NCBI RefSeq assembly: GCF_027925155.1
Contig: NZ_BSDY01000003.1
Coordinates: 215,172-279,171, forward strand
From: Propionigenium maris DSM 9537
Lineage (GTDB): Bacteria > Fusobacteriota > Fusobacteriia > Fusobacteriales > Fusobacteriaceae
DNA length: 64,000 bases
Direction of reading: 5' to 3'
Under the pieces are notes generated by a model. The model searched no databases. It saw only the letters and a list, made by a program, of their open reading frames with translations, and was not told the DNA's origin. The translations under genes and the position numbers were made by a program. Positions 51,534-60,189 of this stretch are shown here, piece after piece (position 1 is the stretch's first letter; the number at the start of each line of letters is the position of its first letter).

Positions 51534-52265
51534 ATGAAGAAGTTATTATTATTGATCCTTCTTGTCTCCCACCTGGCCCTGGGCCGGGATATACTCATCG
51601 GAGACAGGATAAACCTGCTGATCTCAGGGAGCAGCGAGGATAAGGTTCGTGAGGCCTTCCAGGCCTTTGAAATAGAGGATATAAGAGAGTCGGAGGAGGG
51701 AAGTGTCGTTACCCTCAGAAGCTACCATCCCGGGGAGCAGGTGGTGGAGATAGGGGACAAGAGACTGGTATTCAACGTTAAATCCTCCCTTGAGGAGGGG
51801 GAGAGGGAGATCTACTCGGACCTCTCAGATGGCAGCGCCAGAACCCTGGCTAAACCCAGGTTCCCGTGGATCTTTGCAGGGGGAGTTCTCCTGGGTCTAA
51901 GCTCTCTAATGTACCTGTTAGTAGGAGTTATAGGCAGGAGGAAAAAGAAAGAGCAGCTCAGCCCAAGGGAGAAATTCTATGGGAATCTGGAGGATCTCGG
52001 TGAGGATTATACTTATCGTATCAGCTACCTCACAAGGGAGTATGCAGACCACCTCATGGGCTCCAACCTCCTCTCGGGAAGGTATGAGAAAAGCGAAGGG
52101 GCTCCCAAGGAACTCCTGCACTTTTTAGGGGAGCTGGACAGTTTAAAGTTCGCCAGAAGGAGTGAGGGAGACCGGGAGGAGCTCAAGGACAGGGCCAGGG
52201 AGCTCATAGAGTCCATAGAGAAAACCTGCAACATAGGAGAAGCAAAGGAGGGGAGCAATGTTTAA
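51534..52265 (+). CDS. Membrane protein of the Bat operon, DUF4381-like position
   Basis: 243 aa. Signal-like N-terminus (MKKLLLLILLVSHLALG), a small extracytoplasmic beta domain (about 20-100), one membrane helix (FPWIFAGGVLLGLSSLMYLLVGVIG, about 109-133) and a cytoplasmic helical domain (about 140-243). It occupies the place held by DUF4381-type proteins in other Bat operons, but sequence recognition is weak. Overlaps batA by 8 bp. Confidence 0.65.
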   Translation: MKKLLLLILLVSHLALGRDILIGDRINLLISGSSEDKVREAFQAFEIEDIRESEEGSVVTLRSYHPGEQVVEIGDKRLVFNVKSSLEEGEREIYSDLSDGSARTLAKPRFPWIFAGGVLLGLSSLMYLLVGVIGRRKKKEQLSPREKFYGNLEDLGEDYTYRISYLTREYADHLMGSNLLSGRYEKSEGAPKELLHFLGELDSLKFARRSEGDREELKDRARELIESIEKTCNIGEAKEGSNV

Positions 52266-53217
52266 ATTTCAATCACCCTACTACCTTCTCCTACTACTCC
52301 CTGTAATCTACCTCCTTCTGAGGAGGGAGAGGAGGGGAGCCATAGAGGTAGCCAGTATAAAGACGGTGCGTAAAAGGGTCAAGAAGAGCAGGAAGGATCT
52401 TATAGGAAAGTGCCTCCTCTACTCCTCCCTGGTTATCATGTGTCTGGCCCTTGCCAGACCCCAGAGCGTGAGGGAAAGGAGAAATATAGACAGGGAGGGG
52501 ATAGATATAGTACTGTCCCTGGATCTTTCCAGGTCCATGCTTCAGGAGGACTTTAACCCCAACAGGCTGGAGGTAGCCAAGAGGGTTCTTGTCAAGTTTG
52601 TAGAGGGAAGACCCGATGATAGGATCTCCCTTGTTATCTTCGGTGGAGAGGCCTACACCAAGATCCCCCTCACCCTGGACCACCCTATGCTGGTAGATAC
52701 CATCCAGAAGCTTCAGATAGGAGATATCACTAGCAGCGACAGAACAGCCATAGGTATGGGGATGGGCGTGGCCATCAACAGGATAAAGGACTCCCAGAGT
52801 ACCTCCAAGGTGGTTATCCTTCTCACAGACGGCGAGAACAACTCGGGGGCAATGAGCCCCATGGCTGCAGCCAACATTGCCAGGGAGCTGGGAATAAAGG
52901 TATATACAGTGGGAATAGGAGCCAGGGAGCTCATTGTTAATGGGTTTTTCGGAGGACGAAAGGTTGAGAATACGGAACTGGATGAGGACCTTCTCGTGAG
53001 GATAGCAGAGCTCACCCAGGGAAGGTACTACAGAGCTTCAGATGAGGAGGAGTTTGAGAGTATATTTAAGGAGATAGATGCCCTGGAAAAGGTGAAGATA
53101 GAGGATACCTCCTTCTATGACAGGAGGGAGCACTACATCCCCCTCATAAGAATCTCTATGATCCTCCTCCTTCTGGGAATCATCTGTCGATATCTGCTCT
53201 TTATAAGAATACCCTAG
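52258..53217 (+). CDS. batA: BatA, vWA-domain membrane protein
   Basis: 319 aa: N-terminal helices (about 5-22 and 50-66), a vWA domain with intact metal site DLSRS (Asp89, Ser91, Ser93), the threonine region SSDRTAIGMG and LLTDGENNSGAM, and a C-terminal membrane helix (about 296-316). Bat (Bacteroides aerotolerance) proteins are tied to stress tolerance, though the molecular role is poorly defined. RBS GGAGGGGAGCA lies inside the upstream gene. Confidence 0.9.
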   Translation: MFKFQSPYYLLLLLPVIYLLLRRERRGAIEVASIKTVRKRVKKSRKDLIGKCLLYSSLVIMCLALARPQSVRERRNIDREGIDIVLSLDLSRSMLQEDFNPNRLEVAKRVLVKFVEGRPDDRISLVIFGGEAYTKIPLTLDHPMLVDTIQKLQIGDITSSDRTAIGMGMGVAINRIKDSQSTSKVVILLTDGENNSGAMSPMAAANIARELGIKVYTVGIGARELIVNGFFGGRKVENTELDEDLLVRIAELTQGRYYRASDEEEFESIFKEIDALEKVKIEDTSFYDRREHYIPLIRISMILLLLGIICRYLLFIRIP

Positions 53218-53228
53218 GAGGATGAAAT

Positions 53229-54200
53229 TTGGAATTTGGAAATATAAGGGATACTGCCTACGGGGTTGTCCTCCTTCTGGGAGGGATCTCCCTGGTAGCG
53301 GGAATCATTAAGAAGAAAAAGATTATAGAAGCCCTGGACATTGGAAGGTTAAGGGCTACAGAATATGGAAGGGTTCTATCCCTCCTTCTGGGAACAGCTC
53401 TCATCTTCCTGGCCCTTCTGGCCCCCCAGAAGCTTGAGAGGGAGAGAAGGGTAAAGACCGAGGGACTCAGTATATATATTTTGGTGGATATATCCAGGTC
53501 CATGCTGGCTGAGGATGTATATCCCAACAGGATAGAGGCAGCTAAGACCACCCTGAGAGAAGTTATAGGCAGTCTTCAGGGGGACAGGGTGGGAATCATC
53601 CCCTTCTCCTCCAGTGCCTATATACAGATGCCCCTTACAGACGACTACAATATTGCAGGAAACTATATCGACGTAATCGACACAAGGCTAATCTCCGGGG
53701 GAGGAACGGATATCCTCCAGGGACTGAGGTTGGCCAACACCTCCTTCGAGGAGATCGGAAGCCAGAATAAAATTGTACTCATCATCTCCGACGGGGGAGA
53801 GGAGGAGAGGGGAGCCCTGGAATATGCCAAAGCCAACAAGATCAGGATCTACTCCATGGGAGTGGGGACCTCCAAGGGAAGCGTCCTTCCCAACTACGAC
53901 AATGGTGTTAGGAAGGGATTCATCACCGACTCCAGTGGAAATACCGTTGTGAGTAGGATCAATGAATCCTTCCTTCAGAAGATGGCTCAAGATACCGGGG
54001 GAGGCTACTACAGGATCGACAATCTCAGCAGGAAAAATACCTTTACAGAGGATATTTCCTCTATAAATCGAGAGGAAGGGGAGGAGCAGGTATTGAGGAT
54101 CTATAAACACTACTACCAGATACCCCTCCTCCTGGGATTTCTCCTTATCCTTCTGGGGATAAATATTAAGGGAGGTATAGCAGATGAAGAGGAAGATTAA
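53229..54200 (+). CDS. batB: BatB, vWA-domain membrane protein
   Basis: 323 aa from TTG 53229 (RBS AGGAG 8 nt upstream; no ATG in frame nearby). Same plan as BatA: N-terminal helices, vWA metal site DISRS (Asp87, Ser89, Ser91), RLISGGGTDILQGL, LIISDGGEEERGA, C-terminal helix IPLLLGFLLILLGINI. BatA and BatB probably arose by duplication and form a complex. Overlaps batC by 17 bp. Confidence 0.9.
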   Translation: MEFGNIRDTAYGVVLLLGGISLVAGIIKKKKIIEALDIGRLRATEYGRVLSLLLGTALIFLALLAPQKLERERRVKTEGLSIYILVDISRSMLAEDVYPNRIEAAKTTLREVIGSLQGDRVGIIPFSSSAYIQMPLTDDYNIAGNYIDVIDTRLISGGGTDILQGLRLANTSFEEIGSQNKIVLIISDGGEEERGALEYAKANKIRIYSMGVGTSKGSVLPNYDNGVRKGFITDSSGNTVVSRINESFLQKMAQDTGGGYYRIDNLSRKNTFTEDISSINREEGEEQVLRIYKHYYQIPLLLGFLLILLGINIKGGIADEEED

Positions 54201-55035
54201 TATAGGACTCCTCCTCCTCTCCCTGATCTTAATTCTTCTCGGATATAGGTCCATGAGGGAGACCCTTCTCATATCCAGGGGGAACAGCCTCAGTCTAAAG
54301 GAAAAGTATATAGAAGCGGACAAGGTCTTTAAGGAGGCAGCTGTCAGGTACTCCTCAAAAACAGCCCAGAGAAACAGGGGAGTCAACCTCTACAACGGTG
54401 AGGAATATGAGAAGCTCATAGAGAGCGGAAGGGGAGAGAAATTCCTCAGGGGAAATGCCCATGCCTACCTGGGGGAGCAAAACCCCAAGAAGATGAAGGA
54501 GCACTATAAGAGTGCCCTCACCGAATACAGGGAGGCTATGAAGGGCTCAGGGGACATAAATATCAAAAAAAATTATGAGATTGTGAGCAGAAGGTTAGAG
54601 GATATGAAGAATAGGGAAGAGAAACAGCAGGAAAATAGAGAAAATCAAGACCAAAAACAAAATAAAGATCAGCAGGAGCAGGATAAAAGGAACAGCGATC
54701 AGAAGCAGCAGCAAAAGGAACAGCAACAGGGAGATTCCGGCAAGGATAAGCAGGAGAACTCCCAGGAGAATAAGAAACAGAATAAAGGACCGGAAGATCA
54801 AAATCAGGAACAGGGACAGCAAGATAGGGGAGAAAACACCAGTGGGAGCTCCAATAAACCAGATAGTGATCCAGAGAAGGGGCAGCTCCAGAGAGGTGAG
54901 GCTCCAGAGGAGACAACTCAGAGAAGGGAAGCCCTTACAATACTTGAGAGATTAGAGGGAAGCGAGGAGCAGGCCTTTAAGAACAATGAAAGACTTGAAA
55001 GGATAGGAGGTGAGGAGGCCCATGAAGCCTGGTAA
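54184..55035 (+). CDS. batC: BatC-like protein with TPR-type helices and Gln-rich tail
   Basis: 283 aa. N-terminal membrane anchor (about 5-22), helical repeat region of TPR character (about 35-130; YIEADKVFKEAAVRYSSKTAQRNRGVNLYNGEEYE), then a low-complexity segment of about 95 residues (about 140-235) dominated by Gln, Glu, Asn, Lys and Asp, and a charged C-terminus. This is the usual build of BatC. Overlaps batD by 14 bp. Confidence 0.85.
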   Translation: MKRKINIGLLLLSLILILLGYRSMRETLLISRGNSLSLKEKYIEADKVFKEAAVRYSSKTAQRNRGVNLYNGEEYEKLIESGRGEKFLRGNAHAYLGEQNPKKMKEHYKSALTEYREAMKGSGDINIKKNYEIVSRRLEDMKNREEKQQENRENQDQKQNKDQQEQDKRNSDQKQQQKEQQQGDSGKDKQENSQENKKQNKGPEDQNQEQGQQDRGENTSGSSNKPDSDPEKGQLQRGEAPEETTQRREALTILERLEGSEEQAFKNNERLERIGGEEAHEAW

Positions 55036-56581
55036 AAAGTTAATACTGTTCCTCCTCCTCTGCATAACCAACCTCCTCTATGGGGAGATCTTTATAGAGG
55101 CAGACAGGAGCAGGATAGCTGTGGGGGAAACCTTGAATCTGAGGGTAACCATGGAGGGGAAGATAAAGTATGATATTGAAAACATAGAAAACTTTAGACT
55201 TCTCAGCCACTACAGCAGCAGCAACAAATCTATAATAAACGGAAAAAGTTCCTCCTCCTATACAGACACCTACCAGGCCATGGCCCTCAAGGAGGGGACC
55301 TTCCCCTTGAAGGCAGTTGGAGGGGGCGAGAAATCCAATACCATAAGTATCCAGGTGGGTGCTCAGAGTGCCACACCTGTGTCTGAGAGAAAGTACTTCA
55401 TCCAGATCACTCCAGAGAGGGAGGACTACTACTTTGGGGAGAAGATCCCCTATACAGAGAGCCTGGTTACAACTGTGAGCCTCCAGGATATCGATTACCT
55501 GGAGAGACCATCCTTCGGGGACATCTCAATTACAGATGTGAACCCAGGAAGAAGGATCGGAGCCCTTCAGAACAGGACCAAGGTAGGGGACAGAGAGGCC
55601 CTCAACATAGTTCTCTATCAGGGGATACTGGAGCCCAGCTCCAGCGGCTCCAGGGAGATAGGGGGTTCTGTGGTGAGGGTTTCTGCAGAGGGGAGAGATT
55701 TCTTCTCCAGACACTCTGAAAACCTGGCAGGGGAAAAAAGAAGGATCGATATCCTTCCCCTGCCAGAGGGAGCTCCAGCAGACTTTAAAAATATAGTGGG
55801 AACCCTAGAGGGAACCTCTACCCTGGATAGGAGCAGTGTGGCTGTGGGAGAAGCAGCTACCCTTACAGTGGACCTCTCTGGAAGTGGGAACCTTTCCAGC
55901 CTGAAGGAGATAATCTCCGGGAGGAGTTCGGACTTCAGCATCTATGAAAACATTGTGAATCAGGAGGAGTGGATAGAGGGGGATACCTACCAGAACAGAA
56001 AGGTATTCCAGGTGGCCTTCATTCCAAAAAAATCAGGAAGGTTAAGGACCCCTGAGATATCCATTCCCTACTTCGACACCAGGGAGAGGAAGTACAAAAA
56101 CTTTGTAGTGGAGAGCAGGGAGATAGAGGTGGACGGAGATCCGGCAGTTGTCCAGGGAGGAACTCCCGTGTTGCCACAGGTCACTGCCTCTACAGAAAGT
56201 GTGGAGATCTCTGTGATCCCCGAGCCAGTTCCAGAGTCCACCCACAAGAACTGGATAATTATAGCTCTGGCCTCCCTTGTGATTATCCAGGGAGGAGTAA
56301 TCCTATACCTCCTAAGAGATAGGTTTAGGAAAGGTAGAGGAAGAATATACTCCATAAAAAACCTCAAGAGGAGCAAAAATAACCAAGAGTTCTATGAAAA
56401 CTACTGTGCCTTCATGAAGGAGAGATACAACTTCAACCCCAAGGCCCAGAGTGGAGAGAGACTGAAGAGTAAAGAGCTCCAGAGTATCCACAGGGAGGTA
56501 GAGGAGAAGAGGTTTAGAGGGGAAGAAATAGACAGGAAAAAAGTAATAGACGAGCTTTTAAAGGCTCAGTCTACTGAATAA
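55022..56581 (+). CDS. batD: BatD, oxygen-tolerance family membrane protein
   Basis: About 519 aa from ATG 55022; GTG 55010 lies inside the RBS GGAGGTGAGGAGG. Signal peptide (KKLILFLLLCITNLLYG), large extracytoplasmic beta domain with VTMEGKIKYDIENIENFRLL and repeats of Ig-like type, a membrane helix (NWIIIALASLVIIQGGVILYLL, about 415-436) and a cytoplasmic tail. It ends the MoxR-Bat operon. BatE is not present downstream. Confidence 0.88.
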   Translation: MKPGKKLILFLLLCITNLLYGEIFIEADRSRIAVGETLNLRVTMEGKIKYDIENIENFRLLSHYSSSNKSIINGKSSSSYTDTYQAMALKEGTFPLKAVGGGEKSNTISIQVGAQSATPVSERKYFIQITPEREDYYFGEKIPYTESLVTTVSLQDIDYLERPSFGDISITDVNPGRRIGALQNRTKVGDREALNIVLYQGILEPSSSGSREIGGSVVRVSAEGRDFFSRHSENLAGEKRRIDILPLPEGAPADFKNIVGTLEGTSTLDRSSVAVGEAATLTVDLSGSGNLSSLKEIISGRSSDFSIYENIVNQEEWIEGDTYQNRKVFQVAFIPKKSGRLRTPEISIPYFDTRERKYKNFVVESREIEVDGDPAVVQGGTPVLPQVTASTESVEISVIPEPVPESTHKNWIIIALASLVIIQGGVILYLLRDRFRKGRGRIYSIKNLKRSKNNQEFYENYCAFMKERYNFNPKAQSGERLKSKELQSIHREVEEKRFRGEEIDRKKVIDELLKAQSTE

Positions 56582-56594
56582 TTAAAATCAATAA

Positions 56595-56641
56595 AAAAGA
56601 ACCATCCTAACACTGGCTACTTCCAGTTCTAGGATGGTTCT
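56595..56641. terminator. Terminator between batD and the peroxiredoxin gene
   Basis: AGAACCATCCTA (56598-56609) pairs with TAGGATGGTTCT (56630-56641). A long A-run on the left makes it a T-tailed terminator for the minus-strand gene; the plus side lacks a clean T-run. Confidence 0.85.
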
Positions 56642-56646
56642 GCTAT

Positions 56647-57081
56647 TTATAGACCCCTACAGGCCTCCAATACTTCTTCTACATGTCCTGCTACCTTGAC
56701 CTTTCTCCACTCCTTAAGGATTGTTCCATCCTCATCCAGAATAAAGGTAGATCTGACTATTCCCATATACTCCTTACCACACATCTTCTTTAGCTGCCAT
56801 ACACCAAAATCCTCACATACAGTAGTTTCCGCATCACTTAGCAGATTGATCTCAGTTTCCAGCTTTTTGGCAAAGTTCGACTGCCTTCTTACAGTGTCCT
56901 TGCTCACTCCATATATCTCCATTCCAAGAGCTTTAAATGCATCATAGGATTCACCGAATCCTCTAGCTTCCTTAGCTCACCCTGCAGTACTTGCCTTAGG
57001 ATAGAAGAATACTACCTTTCTTCCCTTGTGGTCAGCCAGATTTATCATATCTCCATTTTGATTTTCCAATGAAAAGTTCAT
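56647..57081 (-). CDS. bcp: Bcp-type peroxiredoxin with in-frame UGA at the peroxidatic position (probable selenoprotein)
   Basis: 144 aa if TGA 56977-56979 is read as selenocysteine. The frame from ATG 57081 (RBS GGAGGTTGAGG) gives FFYPKASTAG-U-AKEARGFGE, where Bcp proteins have FYPKDDTPGCTKEACGF, so residue 35 (U) replaces the peroxidatic Cys. The rest continues without another stop: MEIYGVSKDT, MCGKEYMGIVRSTFILDEDG and the normal end. The resolving Cys usually five residues later is Arg. A SECIS-like hairpin lies 15 nt after the UGA. The enzyme would reduce hydroperoxides. A chance nonsense mutation is much less likely because the UGA falls exactly on the catalytic codon. Confidence 0.85.
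56946..56962 (-). promoter_or_regulatory. Bacterial SECIS-like hairpin of the peroxiredoxin gene
   Basis: On the minus strand AGGATTC-GGT-GAATCCT, a seven-pair stem with a GGT loop, begins 15 nt after the UGA codon. Bacterial SECIS elements lie at this distance and carry a G-U in the apical loop, which SelB reads. Confidence 0.7.
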
Positions 57082-57229
57082 CCTCAACCTCCAATATTGT
57101 AATCATTTCAATATTGATTATAATATATTTGTCTGAATATGTAAAGTCCTTTTATTTATCCATATTTTTTCCTTTCCCCAGTTATTCAGAGCCTGAGGAC
57201 CCCTACCCTTTCACTCTCTCCAAATAAAA

Positions 57230-57256
57230 AAGACGATAACTCCCGCTATCGCCTGT
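57230..57256 (-). terminator. Terminator after the outer-membrane protein gene
   Basis: GCGATA/TATCGTC stem (57232-57252) followed by TTTTTT on the minus strand. Confidence 0.8.
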
Positions 57257-57289
57257 AAAAATTCATAAAGGTTTAAGATCCTTTAGATC

Positions 57290-58216
57290 CTAGTATGCAT
57301 ACCTCATAGCCAGTTTTAGAAATACAGTGTCCTTACTTGGTCCACCCTCCATAGTCTGAGTCTGATACCAAGTCTCTCCTAGCATAGTCCAGTCCTCGTT
57401 CACCTTGTGGCTTGCAGATACTCCCACTCTTGTTCTGTCTGTATCCACAGTCTTTCTTGTGCCGTCCTTCTGCACCTCTCTACTCTCTCTGTTGATAGGC
57501 AGTCTTACAAATGGAGACACCTTAGTCTTTCCATTTTCCAGAGCGTAGTTAAACTTAAATCTTAACTCCCAGATCTCATTTGTTCCCTGATATTGATTGC
57601 TCTCATACTCATTGTAGATAGAGGTTACAAATGTCTGTCTCTCATTTAATTTATATGTGTGAGCAAACTCTAACTCGTGTAGGTAGTCCGACTGTCTCTT
57701 GTCATATGAATCCTGATCTCCGTTTCTTCCGCTACCAGTTCTCTTATCTGAGATAGTGGCAACAAATCCTCCTAGAGACAGGGCATTGGTCTCATCTATC
57801 TTATACGACATATTTGGATAGAATCTGAAAACACTTCTCTCAGCTCTTCCATCTACCTGGTTGGAAAACTCCTCATGTCTTACTCCCACCTTAGGTGCAA
57901 ATGCAAAGTTTCCATTTGTCATAGTGTATCCGCCAAAGTATAGCTCATATCTCTGTCTCTTATCCTTGGCCTTCTCATCTGTTCCACCTCTATTTTTATC
58001 GTGGTATCTGAATGAGTAGTTTGCCTCCATGTAGTATGAAGTTGTTTCATTGAAGAATGTCTTTGTCTTCACATATGGCAGGATGAAGCTTGAGTCCTCA
58101 TATCTTGAGTTTACTCTCTCCGTCTCAAATCCTACTTCCACCGTTCCTCTTGGAGCTGCGTATGCTGCAGTTGCAAATGTTCCAAAAATCATAGCTCCTG
58201 TTAATAGTTTTTTCAT
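57290..58216 (-). CDS. Outer-membrane beta-barrel protein
   Basis: About 308 aa from ATG 58216, chosen because GGGGAG lies 9 nt upstream and the protein then begins with a clean signal peptide (MKKLLTGAMIFGTFATAAYA, cut before APRG). The mature part consists of alternating amphipathic strands with aromatic ends (YMEANYSFRYHD, YELYFGGYTM, YLHELEFAHTYKLNERQTF, WELRFKFNYAL) and ends in FLKLAMRYAY. It resembles small porins or channel proteins of Fusobacteriota. The gene is expected to be well expressed but the solute is unknown. Confidence 0.75.
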   Translation of the reverse strand: MKKLLTGAMIFGTFATAAYAAPRGTVEVGFETERVNSRYEDSSFILPYVKTKTFFNETTSYYMEANYSFRYHDKNRGGTDEKAKDKRQRYELYFGGYTMTNGNFAFAPKVGVRHEEFSNQVDGRAERSVFRFYPNMSYKIDETNALSLGGFVATISDKRTGSGRNGDQDSYDKRQSDYLHELEFAHTYKLNERQTFVTSIYNEYESNQYQGTNEIWELRFKFNYALENGKTKVSPFVRLPINRESREVQKDGTRKTVDTDRTRVGVSASHKVNEDWTMLGETWYQTQTMEGGPSKDTVFLKLAMRYAY

Positions 58217-58953
58217 TTCTTTTTCTCCCCTTAAAAACACTTTTACTTTCCATCCAATAATATTAGATTTTTCCATTTAGATACACATAGTCTTTCTAAA
58301 ATAATAAACATATACATATCGCTCGTTTATTATATTTTATATAGCCCTCTATTGGTACTTAAAACTCTATTAAAATATATGGCTTTAAAAGCATCTAAGA
58401 CAAACCGTTTGATCTCTTTTAAACTTTTATTCAGAAAGGACAACATTTTTTTAGTTTTGTTTAAAAATTGAACTTAAGTCAATTTTAAGGTTGGTTAATA
58501 AAACACAATAAGCAACACTTTTAGGGTGGTTACGTAGGGAGACCTTTTTAATAATCCGATCTAGGACTCTTCCCTTCTCTAATTCATCTTGTAGTCATAA
58601 ATAAGTCACTAGCTATCTTGATAACTAAAACCTTTAACACCTTTTTCAGCTCTAGTTACTAAGTCCTATCACGAAGGTTTTTAGTGGGATTTATAGTCGT
58701 CTAACTTCGCAAAATGAACTACTTCGTTCCGTTAGGCTTCTTTAGACTCTGTAGAGAGCCCTTCAAAGGAACGAAAAACCTGAATCTACTTAAGAAGACA
58801 ATTATAAATCCCTAGATCTTCTTTGGGTACTTTCTTGCATCATGGTAAGAAAGTACCTCGCTCTCATATAGAGAGTGAAATAAAATTTACCATGGATTTA
58901 ATTTGAAGTTCATACTTTCCTTAACAATAAAAAAAGACCCCTTTAAGGGTCCC
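58217..58953. other. Intergenic region with repeat element
   Basis: No gene is seen. AT-rich promoter-like DNA precedes the outer-membrane protein gene (58217-58550). The stretch 58660-58856 is an inverted copy of the repeat at 45177-45350. A terminator-adjacent motif (58911-58936) and a terminator for the lipoprotein gene follow. Confidence 0.5.
58660..58856 (-). repeat. Palindromic intergenic repeat, copy 4 (long)
   Basis: On the minus strand a 30-bp hairpin with GTACTTTCTT/AAGAAAGTAC arms (58827-58856) is followed by CCAAAGAAGATC, the shared AATTGTCTTCTTAAGTA, GGGCTCT...AGAGTC, and GGAACGAAG...GCGAAG, aligning with the copy at 45177-45350 over most of its length. Confidence 0.65.
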
Positions 58954-58954
58954 C
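58933..58954 (-). terminator. Terminator after the small lipoprotein gene
   Basis: GGGACCCTTAAAGGGGTC stem (58936-58953) followed by T7 on the minus strand. Confidence 0.8.
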
Positions 58955-59130
58955 TATTCCGACTGTTCATCTTCATATTCATTTACCCACCAATACTCGC
59001 TATCTGGCTCTCCTATCTCCTGCCACCACTGGGGGTCTCCCTCTCTGGTCATTCTCTCAACATTTTTTTCCTCGGTGGAGGTGCAGGCTGCCAAGATTAA
59101 AAGTATCAATGAAAATAATAATTTTTTCAT
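58954..59130 (-). CDS. Small lipoprotein
   Basis: 58 aa, beginning MKKLLFSLILLILAACTSTEEK with lipobox LAAC (Cys16). The mature part is short and acidic, with REGDPQWWQEIGEPDSEYWW and many Trp, Glu and Asp. RBS AAGGAGGG lies 7 nt before ATG 59130. No known domain. Small peptidoglycan-side or outer-membrane-anchored lipoproteins of this size are common in Gram-negatives. Confidence 0.8.
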   Translation of the reverse strand: MKKLLFSLILLILAACTSTEEKNVERMTREGDPQWWQEIGEPDSEYWWVNEYEDEQSE

Positions 59131-59277
59131 TTATAACCCTCCTTTCTACCCTTGATGCTATTATCTACTCTCTATTAACTAATTTACCTTTTTTTAATTA
59201 AAAGATTATTACCAGACTATTAACACCTAGAGTCTCAAAAACGTTCAAAAGATAATGTATATCGTTTTTTCGAGATA

Positions 59278-60042
59278 TCAAATCATCCCTAGCTTCCTGC
59301 AAATATTATAGATTCCATTCTCCTCTGCCGCTTCCGTCACAAGGTCTGCTGCTTTTTTTACCTTCTCTCCTGCACTTCCCATGGCCACTCCCATACCTGC
59401 ATACTCCAGCAGCTCTATATCATTTTCTCCATCTCCAAAACAGAGGATCTCATCTCTTCCTATGCCCAGGTCTTCAGCTATCTCCCTTACCCCCTCAGCC
59501 TTAGACCTGGTATTAATGTGCATATCAAATCCCCCAGTGTGCCAGGAGGTCATTATATAATCTTTTTTCAGTTCGTCAAAGTAACTATACTTCTCCTTTT
59601 CACAGAAGACAACTATCTGGTTAACCTCCTCATCCTCCCCCAGATCATCTATAGTCTTTACACTTGTAAGTATAGGGCTCCCGTGCTTTCCCCTGAGCTC
59701 ATCCAAATCTGGGATATAGTAACCCCTCTCATTTATAAATCCATAGTAGCAACCTACCTCCCTGCATATCTCCGCTATCCTCTTAGTTACCTCCTTGGGA
59801 TAGACATATTTATAGGTGACCCTTCCCCCATAGAAAATATACTGACCATTGAGGGCCACATAGTCCTCTATCCCTGTGAGCCTGACCATCTCCTCCACTG
59901 CTACACTTCCCCTTCCTGTAGCCATGAGACAGTGGATCCCCCTCTCCTTTAGCCTTCTGATAGTTTCAAGGGTAGTTTCCGGTATTTCATTCCACCTCAC
60001 AGCCAGGGTCCCGTCTATATCAAATACAACTAACTTATACAT
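59278..60042 (-). CDS. Cof-type HAD-IIB phosphatase
   Basis: 254 aa. Motif I VVFDIDGTLA (Asp8, Asp10), motif II CLMATGRG, a conserved lysine in NTRSKAEGV and motif IV ILCFGDGENDIELLEYAG. A C2B-type cap lies between about 85 and 185. Enzymes of this class dephosphorylate sugar phosphates, PLP or nucleotides; the substrate is not predictable. RBS GAGGAGATG precedes ATG. Confidence 0.9.
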   Translation of the reverse strand: MYKLVVFDIDGTLAVRWNEIPETTLETIRRLKERGIHCLMATGRGSVAVEEMVRLTGIEDYVALNGQYIFYGGRVTYKYVYPKEVTKRIAEICREVGCYYGFINERGYYIPDLDELRGKHGSPILTSVKTIDDLGEDEEVNQIVVFCEKEKYSYFDELKKDYIMTSWHTGGFDMHINTRSKAEGVREIAEDLGIGRDEILCFGDGENDIELLEYAGMGVAMGSAGEKVKKAADLVTEAAEENGIYNICRKLGMI

Positions 60043-60189
60043 CTCCTCACCCCACTCTTCTTTCCAAGCCTTTATCTAAGTATAGCCGACCTCCAGTCAT
60101 TTTCCAAGCCAAACTCCCCTCCTTGTTAAAACTCCATAAAGATGATAGAATAACCATTTGTGAATAATTTTTTGATAAAGGAGCAACAG

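Noticed and set aside
53688..54386. 232-aa minus-strand ORF opposite batB/batC
   Set aside because: Antisense shadow of two well-supported Bat genes.
56647..56922. Truncated 91-aa ORF or frame-broken peroxiredoxin pseudogene
   Set aside because: The only interruption is a TGA on the catalytic cysteine codon with a SECIS-like hairpin after it, so a selenoprotein explains the data better than decay.
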